Positions 35,138 through 43,368 of a stretch of 64,000 nt of DNA are shown piece after piece. A program made the translations under genes and the position numbers. Source of the DNA: an uncultured Paracoccaceae bacterium (GTDB taxonomy: Bacteria; Pseudomonadota; Alphaproteobacteria; Rhodobacterales; Rhodobacteraceae); NCBI GenBank assembly GCA_938028765.1, contig CALIZF010000002.1, positions 62,001 to 126,000 of the forward strand. The letters are read 5' to 3'. The notes under the pieces are model-generated. The model worked only from the letters and a program-made list of their open reading frames with translations. It was not told the DNA's origin and did no database searches. The first letter of the stretch is position 1; each line of letters starts with the position of its first letter.

Positions 35138-35454
35138 CGGTCCGTCTGGTGCTCGAAACGCTGGTCCGCACCGCCGACGGGGCGGGCGGCTTCGCCGAGG
35201 CCTGGGTGCCGCGCGGCACGCTCTGGGCGAGGATGCGCCCCGGCGCGGGGGGCGAGGCGGTGAAGGGCGAGCTGGTCGAGGGCCGCGTGCCCTGGCGGAT
35301 CGAGGTGCGCGCCGCGCCGGCGGGTGCGGCGGCGCGGCCGCGCCCGGACGAGCGGCTGCGGGTCGGCGACCGGGTGTTCGTCATCCTGGCCGTGGCGGAA
35401 ACGCCGGACGGCCGGCGACTGACGCTGCACGCGCGGGAAGAGGTGGCGGCATGA
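35134..35454 (+). CDS. GTA g7, head closure / stopper protein
   Basis: 106 residues, small beta-barrel typical of head-closure proteins: RLVLETLVRTADGAGGFAEAW, WARMRPGAGGEAVKGEL, WRIEVRAAP and RLRVGDRVFVILAVAETPDG. It sits between adaptor and tail terminator in the neck. It overlaps both neighbours by four bases (ATGA). Confidence 0.9.
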   Translation: MTVRLVLETLVRTADGAGGFAEAWVPRGTLWARMRPGAGGEAVKGELVEGRVPWRIEVRAAPAGAAARPRPDERLRVGDRVFVILAVAETPDGRRLTLHAREEVAA

Positions 35455-35858
35455 GCTACGGGATGGCGGCGGCCCTGCAGGCGGCGGTGTTCGACCGGCT
35501 GGCGGGCGATGCGGCGCTGGCGGCTTTGGTCGGCGGCGCGGTCCACGACGCGGTGCCGCCCGGCGAGGGGCCGGGCACCTTCGTGCTCCTGGGCCCCGAG
35601 GAGGCGCGCGACGCCTCGGACGTCACCGGGCCGGGCGCCGAGCATCGCTTCACGGTCAGCGTGATCAGCCGCAAGGCCGGGTTCGCCACGGCCAAGGCGG
35701 CGGCGGCCGCGGTTTCGGACGCGCTGGCGGGGGCCGACCTCGTGCTGGCCCGCGGGCGGCTGGTCGGGCTGTGGTTCCTGTCGGCCCGGGCGCGGCGCGA
35801 GGGCGGCGGGGCAGTCCGGCGCATCGACCTGATCTTCCGGGCGCGGGTCGAGGGCTGA
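35451..35858 (+). CDS. GTA g8, tail terminator (DUF3168)
   Basis: 135 residues. DUF3168 features are ALQAAVFDRLAGDAALAALVGGAVHDAVP, TFVLLGPEEARDASD, HRFTVSVISRKAGFATAKAAAAAVSDAL and the final strand IDLIFRARVEG. It caps the tail tube and joins it to the head. It overlaps g7 by four bases. Confidence 0.92.
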   Translation: MSYGMAAALQAAVFDRLAGDAALAALVGGAVHDAVPPGEGPGTFVLLGPEEARDASDVTGPGAEHRFTVSVISRKAGFATAKAAAAAVSDALAGADLVLARGRLVGLWFLSARARREGGGAVRRIDLIFRARVEG

Positions 35859-35881
35859 ATGTCTTGCGCCTTTCCGATCCT

Positions 35882-35909
35882 GGCGCCTCCAACGCGGTTG
35901 CAAGGCGCC
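35882..35909 (+). other. hairpin in the leader of the GTA major tail gene
   Basis: GGCGCCT (35882-35888) pairs with AGGCGCC (35903-35909), and inside CAAC (35890-35893) pairs with GTTG (35897-35900) around GCG. It lies in the 76-bp gap between g8 and g9, 25 bp before the g9 start. It is a candidate mRNA processing or stabilising element for the abundant tail-tube protein. Confidence 0.4.
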
Positions 35910-35934
35910 GGTTTCTTGCACTTTGGAGACATAC

Positions 35935-36348
35935 ATGGCTGTGCAAAGCGGCAAGGACCTTCTGTTGAAGGTTGACCTGACCGGCGACGGGCAGTTCGAG
36001 ACGGTGGCGGGCCTGCGCGCGACGCGCATCAGCTTCAACGCCGAGACGGTCGAGGTCACCAGCCTCGAAAGCGCGGGCGGCTGGCGCGAGCTGCTGGCCG
36101 GTGCAGGGGTCAAGTCGGCCACGATCAGCGGATCGGGCGTGTTCCGCGATGCCGCGACCGACGAGCGCGCCCGGCAGATCTTCTTCGACGGCGAGGTTCC
36201 GTCATTTCAGGTGATCATCCCCGATTTCGGCACCGTCGAGGGCCCGTTCCTGATCACTGCGATCGAATATGCCGGCAGCCACAACGGCGAGGCGACCTAC
36301 GAGTTGTCGCTGGCCTCGGCCGGCGCCCTGACCTTCACGGCGCTGTGA
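35935..36348 (+). CDS. GTA g9, major tail tube protein
   Basis: 137 residues. MAVQSGKDLLLKVDLTGDGQ begins a phage major-tail-protein-2 fold; ETVEVTSLESAGGWRELLAGAG and GSGVFRDAATDERARQIFFDG are diagnostic. It forms the stacked rings of the non-contractile tail. A TTGGAGAC ribosome-binding site favours the ATG at 35935 over one 12 bases upstream. The stop overlaps the g10 start (ATGA type). Confidence 0.93.
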   Translation: MAVQSGKDLLLKVDLTGDGQFETVAGLRATRISFNAETVEVTSLESAGGWRELLAGAGVKSATISGSGVFRDAATDERARQIFFDGEVPSFQVIIPDFGTVEGPFLITAIEYAGSHNGEATYELSLASAGALTFTAL

Positions 36349-36662
36349 TGACCAATCCGCACGCGGGCGAGGTGGCGCTGGTGATCGACGGGCGGCGGCA
36401 TGTGCTGAAGCTGACGCTCGGTGCGCTGGCCGAGATGGAGGCGGCGTTGCCGTCGGGATCGCTGATCGACCTTGTCGAGCGGTTCGAGGCCGGCCGGTTC
36501 ACCGCGCGCGACCTCGTGGCGCTGATCGTGGCAGGGCTGCGCGGCGGGGGCTGGGACGGCACGGCGGCAGACCTCGCGCGGGCCGAGATCGCGGGCGGTC
36601 TGCGCGGCGCGGCCGAGGCGGCAGGCCTTCTGCTGACGCGCGCCTTCGGGGGGCCGGGGTGA
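36348..36662 (+). CDS. GTA g10, tail assembly chaperone-like protein (GTA_gp10)
   Basis: 104 residues. HAGEVALVIDGRRHVLKLTLGALAEMEAAL opens the GTA_gp10 family; FEAGRFTARDLVALIVAGLRGGG follows. By position, ahead of the tape measure gene, it acts as a tail assembly chaperone. An in-frame GTG directly before the ATG is also possible. It overlaps g9 and g10.1 at start and stop. Confidence 0.9.
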   Translation: MTNPHAGEVALVIDGRRHVLKLTLGALAEMEAALPSGSLIDLVERFEAGRFTARDLVALIVAGLRGGGWDGTAADLARAEIAGGLRGAAEAAGLLLTRAFGGPG

Positions 36663-36865
36663 TGGACTGGGCGGGAATGATGCGGGCGGGGCTGCATGGT
36701 CTTGGTCTGACGCCCGACGCCTTCTGGCGGCTGACGCCGTGGGAGCTGCGGGTGATGCTGGGCCTGACGGGGGCGGCGGCGCCGATGGGGCGGGCGCGGC
36801 TCGATGCGCTGATGGCGGCCTTCCCCGACCGGCCGCGCGCGGGGGACGCCGATGGCCGAAACTGA
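36662..36865 (+). CDS. GTA g10.1, small tail assembly protein
   Basis: 67 residues. MDWAGMMRAGLHGLGLTPDAFWRLTPWELRVML is a typical pattern for the second tail-assembly-chaperone cistron (a helix followed by the PWEL motif). In many siphophages the two chaperone parts are made by a programmed frameshift; here they are separate, overlapping genes. It overlaps g11 by 14 bases. Confidence 0.88.
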   Translation: MDWAGMMRAGLHGLGLTPDAFWRLTPWELRVMLGLTGAAAPMGRARLDALMAAFPDRPRAGDADGRN

Positions 36866-37493
36866 ACGGTTCGAGGAACAGGTGGCGGCGCTGGAGGCGA
36901 CGCTGGCCGGGCTGGGCGGGGCCTCGGCCAGTCTCGACGGCGAGCTCAGGCGGATGGGCGAGAGCTTTGCCGCGGCAGGCCGCGAGGCGGCCAGCCTGTC
37001 GGCTGGGATCGGCGGCGGGCTGCGGCGGGCCTTCGACGGGCTGGTGTTCGACGGGATGAGGTTGTCGGACGCGCTGCGCATTGTGGCGCGGTCGATGGTG
37101 GACAGCGTCTATCGCGTGGCGATGCGGCCGGTGCAGACCGCGCTGGGCGGGGCGGTGACGCAAGTGCTGGGCGGCCTTCTGCCGTTCGAGACGGGCGGCG
37201 CCTTCACGCAGGGGCGGGTGATGCCCTTCGCGCAGGGGGGCATCGTCACCGGTCCGGTGGCCTTTCCGATGCGCGGCGGGCGCGGCCTGATGGGCGAGGC
37301 GGGCCCCGAGGCTATCCTGCCGCTCGCCCGCGGCGCGGACGGGCGGCTGGGCGTGCGGGCGGGTGCGGCCGGGCGGCCGGTCAACGTCACGGTCAACGTG
37401 ACCACGCCCGACGTGGCCGGGTTCGAGCGCAGCCAGGCGCAGATCGCCGCACAGATGGCGCGGGCACTGGCCCGCGGGCAGCGAAACGGGTGA
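36852..37493 (+). CDS. GTA g11, tail tape measure protein
   Basis: 213 residues, very short for a tape measure protein, in keeping with the short GTA tail. A coiled N-terminal part (FEEQVAALEATLAGLGGASASLDGEL) is followed by FDGMRLSDALRIVARSMVDSVYR and a Gly-rich conserved end GGAFTQGRVMPFAQGGIV with LMGEAGPEAILPLARG. It sets tail length and probably helps DNA through the envelope. Confidence 0.92.
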   Translation: MAETERFEEQVAALEATLAGLGGASASLDGELRRMGESFAAAGREAASLSAGIGGGLRRAFDGLVFDGMRLSDALRIVARSMVDSVYRVAMRPVQTALGGAVTQVLGGLLPFETGGAFTQGRVMPFAQGGIVTGPVAFPMRGGRGLMGEAGPEAILPLARGADGRLGVRAGAAGRPVNVTVNVTTPDVAGFERSQAQIAAQMARALARGQRNG

Positions 37494-37497
37494 TGGG

Positions 37498-38130
37498 ATG
37501 GGGTTTCACGAGGTGCGGTTTCCGGCGAGCCTCAGCTTCGGTTCGGTCGGCGGCCCGGAACGGCGGACCGAGATCGTGCGCCTGACGAACGGGTTCGAGG
37601 AACGCAACAGCCCCTGGGCGCATTCGCGCCGGCGCTATGACGCGGGGCTCGGGCTGCGCAGCCTTGACGACGTGGCAGCACTGGTCGCGTTCTTCGAGGC
37701 GCGGCGCGGTCAGCTTTACGGGTTCCGCTGGAAGGACTGGGCCGATTACCGCTCGGGCGCCGCCAGGGCGGCGGTCACGCCGCTGGACCAGACGCTCGGC
37801 ACGGGCGACGGGGCGCGGACCGAGTTTGCGCTGGTGAAGGCCTATGCCGCCGGGCCGATGCCCTATGTCCGCCCGATCGCCAAGCCGGTCGCGGGAACGG
37901 TGGTCGTGTCGGTCGCCGGGCGGCCGGTGCGCGAAGGGGTGGAGTGGGACATCGACCCGGCGGACGGCATCGTGCGCTTCCGCGATGCCGTGCCCGAAGG
38001 CGCCGAGGTTCGCGCGGGGTTCGAGTTCGACGTGCCGGTCCGGTTCGATACCGACCGAATCGCGGTGTCGGTCGCTTCCTTCCAGGCTGGCGACGTGCCG
38101 CAGGTGCCGGTGGTGGAGGTGCGGCTGTGA
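37498..38130 (+). CDS. GTA g12, distal tail protein (DUF2460)
   Basis: 210 residues. MGFHEVRFPASLSFGSVGGPERRTEIV is the standard DUF2460 opening; NGFEERNSPWAHSRRRYDAGLGLRSLDDV and RWKDWADYRSG follow. It forms the ring joining tail tube and baseplate. It overlaps g13 by four bases. Confidence 0.95.
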   Translation: MGFHEVRFPASLSFGSVGGPERRTEIVRLTNGFEERNSPWAHSRRRYDAGLGLRSLDDVAALVAFFEARRGQLYGFRWKDWADYRSGAARAAVTPLDQTLGTGDGARTEFALVKAYAAGPMPYVRPIAKPVAGTVVVSVAGRPVREGVEWDIDPADGIVRFRDAVPEGAEVRAGFEFDVPVRFDTDRIAVSVASFQAGDVPQVPVVEVRL

Positions 38131-39002
38131 CGCTGGACGAACACCTGGCGTGTGGCATCACCACCGTCTGCCGATGCTGGGCGGTGACGCGCCGCGACGG
38201 GACGGTGCTGGGCTTCACCGACCACGACCGGGACCTGACCTTCGAGGGGGTGGTGTTCCGGGCGGGGACGGGCCTCAGCGCGAAGGCGCTGAGCCAGACG
38301 ACGGGCTTGTCGGTGGACAATGTCGAGGCGGCCGGCGCGCTGACCGGGGCGGCAGTGACCGAGGCCGATCTGGCGGCGGGGCGCTATGACGGGGCCATGG
38401 TGCGGGCGTGGCTGGTGAACTGGGCCGATCCGGGGATGCGCGCGCTGGAATTCTGCGGCACGATCGGCGAGGTGGTCGCGGGCGGGTGGGCGTTCCGGGC
38501 CGAGCTCAGGGGCCCGGCCGAGGCCCTGGGGCAGACCGGCGGGCGGGTGTTTCAGCGGTCGTGCTCGGCGATCCTCGGGGATGCGGCCTGCGGGGTCGAT
38601 CTGTCGGCGCCGGGCTACCGGGCCGAGCGGCCGGTCGCGGCGGTCGAGGACGGGCGGGTCTTCCGCTGGCCGGATTTCACCGGCTTCGACGATCGCTGGT
38701 TCGAGCGGGGGCGTTTCACCGTGCTGGACGGCGCGGCAGCGGGGCTCGTGGGCGTGGTGAAGGGCGACCGGCTCTCGGGCCCCGTGCGCACGGTCGAGCT
38801 GTGGGAGGCGCTGCGCGCGCCGGTGCGCCCCGGCGATACGGTGCGGATCGAGGCGGGCTGCGACCGGCGGGCCGAGACCTGCCGGCTGAAGTTCCTGAAC
38901 TTCCTGAACTTCCGCGGATTCCCGCACATTCCGGGCGAGGACTGGCTGTCGGCCTGGCCGGCGGCGGGCGGGCTGAACGACGGCGGGAGCCTTCAGCGAT
39001 GA
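38127..39002 (+). CDS. GTA g13, baseplate hub protein (DUF2163)
   Basis: 291 residues from a GTG overlapping the g12 stop. DUF2163 features are TTVCRCWAVTRRDGTVLGFTDHDRDL and LSQTTGLSVDNVEAAGAL. Four Cys stand in SCSAILGDAACGVD and GCDRRAETCRLKF; as I recall, the RcGTA hub structure showed an iron-sulfur cluster, which these could ligate. The C-terminus NFRGFPHIPGEDWL is conserved. It overlaps g14 by four bases. Confidence 0.94.
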   Translation: MTLDEHLACGITTVCRCWAVTRRDGTVLGFTDHDRDLTFEGVVFRAGTGLSAKALSQTTGLSVDNVEAAGALTGAAVTEADLAAGRYDGAMVRAWLVNWADPGMRALEFCGTIGEVVAGGWAFRAELRGPAEALGQTGGRVFQRSCSAILGDAACGVDLSAPGYRAERPVAAVEDGRVFRWPDFTGFDDRWFERGRFTVLDGAAAGLVGVVKGDRLSGPVRTVELWEALRAPVRPGDTVRIEAGCDRRAETCRLKFLNFLNFRGFPHIPGEDWLSAWPAAGGLNDGGSLQR

Positions 39003-39427
39003 ACCCGGTTGTGGCCGAGGCGCGGGCGTGGGTCGGCACGCCCTATGTGCATCAGGCGAGCGTGCGGGGTGCCGGAACCGACTGCCTCGGCCTTCTGCGC
39101 GGCGTGTGGCGCGCCCTGGTCGGGCCCGAGCCGGAACCGGTGCCGCCCTATACCCCCGACTGGGGCGAGGCGGCGCGCGACGAGGTTCTGGCGCGGGCCG
39201 CGGCGCGGCTTCTGCGCGCTAAGGCGCTGGCGGACGAGGCGCCGGGCGATGTCCTTCTGTTCCGCATGCGGGACGGCGGGATCGCCAAGCATCTGGGCAT
39301 CGCGGCCGAGGTGGGGCCGGGGGCGACCTTCGTGCACGCCTACACCGGGCACGGCGTGGTCGAAAGCCCGCTGTCGGCTCCGTGGCGGCGGCGGATCGTC
39401 GGGCGCTTCGCGCTGGCAGGGTTCTGA
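38999..39427 (+). CDS. GTA g14, NlpC/P60 cell-wall peptidase
   Basis: 142 residues. The catalytic Cys is in GAGTDCLGLLRGVWR and the His in IAKHLGIAAEVG, the NlpC/P60 layout. It cleaves peptidoglycan cross-links of the recipient cell during DNA delivery. It is coupled to g13 (ATGA) and lies 12 bp upstream of g15. Confidence 0.94.
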   Translation: MNPVVAEARAWVGTPYVHQASVRGAGTDCLGLLRGVWRALVGPEPEPVPPYTPDWGEAARDEVLARAAARLLRAKALADEAPGDVLLFRMRDGGIAKHLGIAAEVGPGATFVHAYTGHGVVESPLSAPWRRRIVGRFALAGF

Positions 39428-39439
39428 GGAGGGCGGCGC

Positions 39440-42400
39440 ATGGCGACACTGGTTCTGGCGGCGGTCGGGGCGGCGGCCGGGTCGGCCGTCGGGGGCAGCG
39501 TCCTCGGCCTGACGGGCGCGGTGATCGGACGCGCGGTCGGTGCGACCCTGGGCCGGGTGATCGACCAGGCGATCCTCGGGCGCGGTTCGGCCCCGGTCGA
39601 GACGGGGCGGGTCGAGCGGTTCCGTCTGATGGGCGCGGGCGAGGGGGCGGCGATCCCGCAGGTCTGGGGCCGGGTGCGGATCGGCGGGCAGGTGATCTGG
39701 GCCTCGCGCTTTGCCGAGACGCGGACCGAGCGGGGGGGCAAGGGCTCGCCGGGGCCGGCGTCGGTGGACTACAGCTATACGGTGTCGCTGGCAGTGGCGT
39801 TGTGCCGGGGGCCGGTCCTGCGGGTGGGGCGCATCTGGGCCGACGGGCAGGAGGTGGCGCCGGGCGACCTGAACCTGCGCATCTATCCCGGCACCGAGGA
39901 CCAGCTGCCGGACCCCAAGATCGCGGCGGTCGAGGGCGCGGATTTCGCCCCGGCCTATCGCGGCATCGCCTATGTCGTGGTCGAGGACCTGCCGCTCGGC
40001 CGGTTCGGCAACCGGGTGCCGCAGCTGTCGTTCGAGGTGATCCGCGCTGTCCCGGGCGGGATGCAGGACGTCGTGCGCGCGGTGGCGCTGATGCCGGGCA
40101 CCGGCGAATACGCACTGGCGACGACCCGGGTGCACGTCGCCAGCGCGCCCGGCGTGGCGCGGGCGGTCAACGTGAACACCCCCGAGGCGCGGGCCGATGC
40201 CGAGGTGGCCCTCGATCAGCTGACGGGCGAGCTGCCGCAGACCGGCGCGGTCAGCCTGATCGTCAGCTGGTTCGGCGACGACCTGCGCGCGGGCCAGTGC
40301 CGCGTTCGCCCCAAGGTGGAGCGGCAGGGCGAGGAGGGGGTGCCGCAGCCCTGGCGCGCGGGCGGGATCGGGCGCGGGCAGGCGCAGGAGCTTGCGACCG
40401 CCGGGGGACGGCCGATCTACGGCGGCACGCCGTCGGATGCGAGCGTGATCGAGGCCATCGCGGCGGCGCGGGACCGCGGCCTTGCCGTGATGTTCTACCC
40501 CTTCCTGCTGATGGAGCAGCGCGCGGGCAACGGCCTGCCCGACCCCTGGGGCGGTGCGGAGCAGCCCGTGCTGCCCTGGCGGGGGCGGATCACCTGTTCG
40601 GTCGCGCCCGGCCGCCCCGGCAGCCCCGACCGCACCGCGGCGGCGGATGCCGAGGTCGCGGCCTTCCTCGGCGCAGCCCAGCCCGGCGATTTCTCGGTCG
40701 TGGATGGGCAGGTGACCTATGCGGGGCCGCAGGGCGACTGGGGCTGGCGGCGGATGATCCTGCATTACGCGCACCTCTGTGCAGCGGCGGGCGGGGTGGA
40801 TGCGTTCTGCGTCGGATCCGAGTTCCGGGGGCTGACGCAGGTGCGGGGCGCGGGCGACGGCTTTCCCTTCGTCGCGGGGTTGCGTCAGCTCGCGGCCGAG
40901 GTGCGCGCAATCCTGGGGCCGGCCTGTCGGATCAGCTATGCCGCCGACTGGTCGGAATACTTCGGCTACCTTACGCCCGAGGGCGACCGGCTGTTCCACC
41001 TCGACCCGTTCTGGGCCGATCCGAACGTCGATTTCGTGGGCATCGACAACTACATGCCGCTGTCGGACTGGCGCGAGGGCGAGGATCACGCGGATCTGGC
41101 GCTGGCGCGGTCCGTGCACGACCTCGGCTATCTGGCCGGGAATGTCGCGGGCGGCGAGGGCTTCGACTGGTTCTACCGGACCGAGGACGCCCGCGCCGCG
41201 CAGGTCCGCACGCCGATCACCGACGATCTGGGCGAGCCCTGGATCTGGCGCTACAAGGACCTGCGGGGCTGGTGGGAGAATGCGCATCACGACCGGGTGG
41301 GCGGTCTGCGCGCCCCGGTGGCAAGCCCCTGGGTGCCGCGGTCCAAGCCCATCTGGTTCACCGAATACGGCTGCCCGGCGATCGACAAGGGCACGAACCA
41401 GCCCAACGTCTTCCTCGATCCGAAGTCGTCCGAAAGCTTTGCGCCCCGGTTCTCGACCGGTCGGCGGGACGACGCGATCCAGCTGCAGTATCTGCGCGCG
41501 GTGGACCGGCACTGGTCCGATCCGGCGCGGAACCCGGTTTCCGATCTCTACGGCGGGCCGATGGTAGACATGACCCGCGCCTTCGTCTGGGCCTGGGACA
41601 TGCGGCCGTTTCCGGCCTTTCCGGGCAAGGCCGATCTTTGGGCCGACGCCGCGAACTGGGCGCGCGGCCACTGGATCAGCGGCCGGGCGGGGGCGCAGCC
41701 GCTCGCGTCGGTCGTGGCCGAGATCTGCGCCGAGGCGGGTGTTGCGGCCGATGTCGGCGGATTGCACGGGATCGTCCGCGGCTATATGCGCGCCGAGGTC
41801 GGATCGCCGCGCGCGGCGTTGCAGCCCCTGATGCTGGCCCATGGGATCGAGGCGGCTGAGCGGGACGGCGTCATCCGGTTCCGCCTGCGCGACGGGCGGG
41901 TGGACCGTGCGCTTGCGGCGGACGATCTGGCCGAACACCCCGAGGCCGGAGCAGATGTCGAGGCGATGCGGGCCGGCGCGGCCGAGGTGCCGGGCCGCGT
42001 CCGCGTGGCCTATGTCGAGGCCGAGGCGGATTTCGAGGCGCGGACCGAGGAGGCGGTCTTTCCAGACGCCGACCCGGCCGCGGTTGCCGCAAGCGACCTG
42101 CCGATGGTTCTGACGCGGGCCGAAGCGCGGGGGATCACCGAGCGGTGGCTGGCCGAGGCGCGCGTGGCGCGCGACGGTCTGCGTCTTGCGCTGCCGCCGT
42201 CGGCGCGGGCGGTTGGTGCGGGCGATGTCGTATCGCTGCCCGGCCGGGGACGGTTCCGCATCGACCGCGTGGAGGCGGCGGGGCTGCGGCTGGTCGAGGC
42301 GGTACGGGTCGATCCGGCGGTCTATACGCCGTCGGACGGGGCCGAGGAACGCGCGGCACCCCGGCCCTTCGTGCCGCCGCTGCCGGTTCATCCCGTGTTT

Positions 42401-43306
42401 CTCGACCTGCCGCTCATCCGCGACGGGCAGGACGAGATCGCGCCGCATCTGGCCGTCGCGGCCGTGCCGTGGCCGGGTTCGGTCGCGGTCTGGGCCGACG
42501 GGCCGGGAGGGTTCGCGCTGGACCGGCTGGTGGAGGTGCCGGCGACGGTCGGCGTCACCGAATCAGCGCTGCCGGGCCACGCGCCCGGCCTGTGGGACCG
42601 CGGGCCGGCGCTGCGGGTGCGGCTGTCGCGGGGCGCGCTGGCCTCGGCCGCGGCGGCGGCGGTGCTGGCGGGGGCGAACCTGGCCGCGATCGGCGACGGA
42701 GAGGTGTGGGAGCTCTTTCAGTTCGCTTCTGCCGTTCCGGTCGAGCCGGGGGTCTGGGACCTTGCACTGCGCCTGCGCGGGCAGGCCGGCACAGACGGCG
42801 TGATGCCGGCGGTCTGGCCGCCGGGGTCGGTGTTCGTGCTGATGGACGGGGCGGTGGGTCAGGTCGCGATGGCGGCAGCGCAACGGGGGCTGCGGCGGCG
42901 TTGGCGGATCGGCGCGGCGGCACGCGGGGTGGATGATCCGGCGGCGGTCGAGGTCGCGGCAGCGTTCGAGGGCGTGGGCCTGCGGCCCTTCGCGCCCGCG
43001 CACCTGCGCGTGCGCCGGGATGCCGCGGGCGATCATTTCGCGTGGGTCCGCAGGTCGCGCCTGCCCGAAGCCGACAGCTGGTCGGGCGAGGAGGTGCCGC
43101 TAGCCGAGGCTTCCGAGCGCTACCGCGTCCGCGTCCGCGCGGGCGGGGCGGTTGTCCGCAGCGCGGACGTGACCGCGCCAGCCTGGACCTATCCTGCCGC
43201 CCTGCGTGCGGCCGACGGGCTGTCGGGCGACTGGCGGCTCGAGGTTGCGCAGGTGTCCGAGCGGTTCGGCCCCGGGGCCTGGCGCGGCCTCGACATGAAC
43301 GGCTAA
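39440..43306 (+). CDS. GTA g15, multidomain baseplate megatron protein
   Basis: 1288 residues, the largest protein of the window. A small-residue-rich N-terminus (AAAGSAVGGSVLGLTGAVIG) leads into a tail-hub region (about 50-330). The GTA TIM-barrel domain follows (about 390-700: ISYAADWSEYFGYL, FVGIDNYMPLSDW, WIWRYKDLRGWWENAHHDR, PIWFTEYGCPAIDKGTNQPN), then a phage-tail_3 domain and C-terminal beta domains. In RcGTA it forms the central baseplate and the tip that contacts the cell; the TIM barrel resembles glycoside hydrolases. It ends the cluster 62 bp before cysE. Confidence 0.95.
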   Translation: MATLVLAAVGAAAGSAVGGSVLGLTGAVIGRAVGATLGRVIDQAILGRGSAPVETGRVERFRLMGAGEGAAIPQVWGRVRIGGQVIWASRFAETRTERGGKGSPGPASVDYSYTVSLAVALCRGPVLRVGRIWADGQEVAPGDLNLRIYPGTEDQLPDPKIAAVEGADFAPAYRGIAYVVVEDLPLGRFGNRVPQLSFEVIRAVPGGMQDVVRAVALMPGTGEYALATTRVHVASAPGVARAVNVNTPEARADAEVALDQLTGELPQTGAVSLIVSWFGDDLRAGQCRVRPKVERQGEEGVPQPWRAGGIGRGQAQELATAGGRPIYGGTPSDASVIEAIAAARDRGLAVMFYPFLLMEQRAGNGLPDPWGGAEQPVLPWRGRITCSVAPGRPGSPDRTAAADAEVAAFLGAAQPGDFSVVDGQVTYAGPQGDWGWRRMILHYAHLCAAAGGVDAFCVGSEFRGLTQVRGAGDGFPFVAGLRQLAAEVRAILGPACRISYAADWSEYFGYLTPEGDRLFHLDPFWADPNVDFVGIDNYMPLSDWREGEDHADLALARSVHDLGYLAGNVAGGEGFDWFYRTEDARAAQVRTPITDDLGEPWIWRYKDLRGWWENAHHDRVGGLRAPVASPWVPRSKPIWFTEYGCPAIDKGTNQPNVFLDPKSSESFAPRFSTGRRDDAIQLQYLRAVDRHWSDPARNPVSDLYGGPMVDMTRAFVWAWDMRPFPAFPGKADLWADAANWARGHWISGRAGAQPLASVVAEICAEAGVAADVGGLHGIVRGYMRAEVGSPRAALQPLMLAHGIEAAERDGVIRFRLRDGRVDRALAADDLAEHPEAGADVEAMRAGAAEVPGRVRVAYVEAEADFEARTEEAVFPDADPAAVAASDLPMVLTRAEARGITERWLAEARVARDGLRLALPPSARAVGAGDVVSLPGRGRFRIDRVEAAGLRLVEAVRVDPAVYTPSDGAEERAAPRPFVPPLPVHPVFLDLPLIRDGQDEIAPHLAVAAVPWPGSVAVWADGPGGFALDRLVEVPATVGVTESALPGHAPGLWDRGPALRVRLSRGALASAAAAAVLAGANLAAIGDGEVWELFQFASAVPVEPGVWDLALRLRGQAGTDGVMPAVWPPGSVFVLMDGAVGQVAMAAAQRGLRRRWRIGAAARGVDDPAAVEVAAAFEGVGLRPFAPAHLRVRRDAAGDHFAWVRRSRLPEADSWSGEEVPLAEASERYRVRVRAGGAVVRSADVTAPAWTYPAALRAADGLSGDWRLEVAQVSERFGPGAWRGLDMNG

Positions 43307-43368
43307 GGCGGGGCTTGGCGCGGGGCATGAGGCGGCCTATCTTTCGCGCTTGAAAGGGGAGGGCCGCC

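Larger units (their letters stand above)
29566..43306 (+). mobile_element. complete Rhodobacter-type gene transfer agent (GTA) structural cluster
   Basis: Seventeen consecutive genes on one strand correspond in order to RcGTA g1, g2, g3, g3.5, g4-g10, g10.1 and g11-g15, with no frameshift or internal stop. There is no integrase, repressor, replication or att site and no lysis gene. The cluster is followed by cysE, so it is a domesticated GTA rather than a prophage. GTA particles package random host DNA and deliver it to other cells. Regulators, lysis, head-spike and tail-fibre genes are normally unlinked and are not in this window. Confidence 0.95.

Noticed and set aside
38993..42448. Open frame of 1151 codons on the minus strand opposite GTA g15
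   Set aside because: It is antisense to the megatron gene; its product is Arg/His/Pro/Gly-biased with no domain, as expected when a GC-rich codon pattern is read on the opposite strand.
29566..43306. Interpretation of the phage-like genes as an ordinary prophage
   Set aside because: No integrase, repressor, replication, lysis or att sequences; gene order equals RcGTA and the flanks are mltG and cysE.
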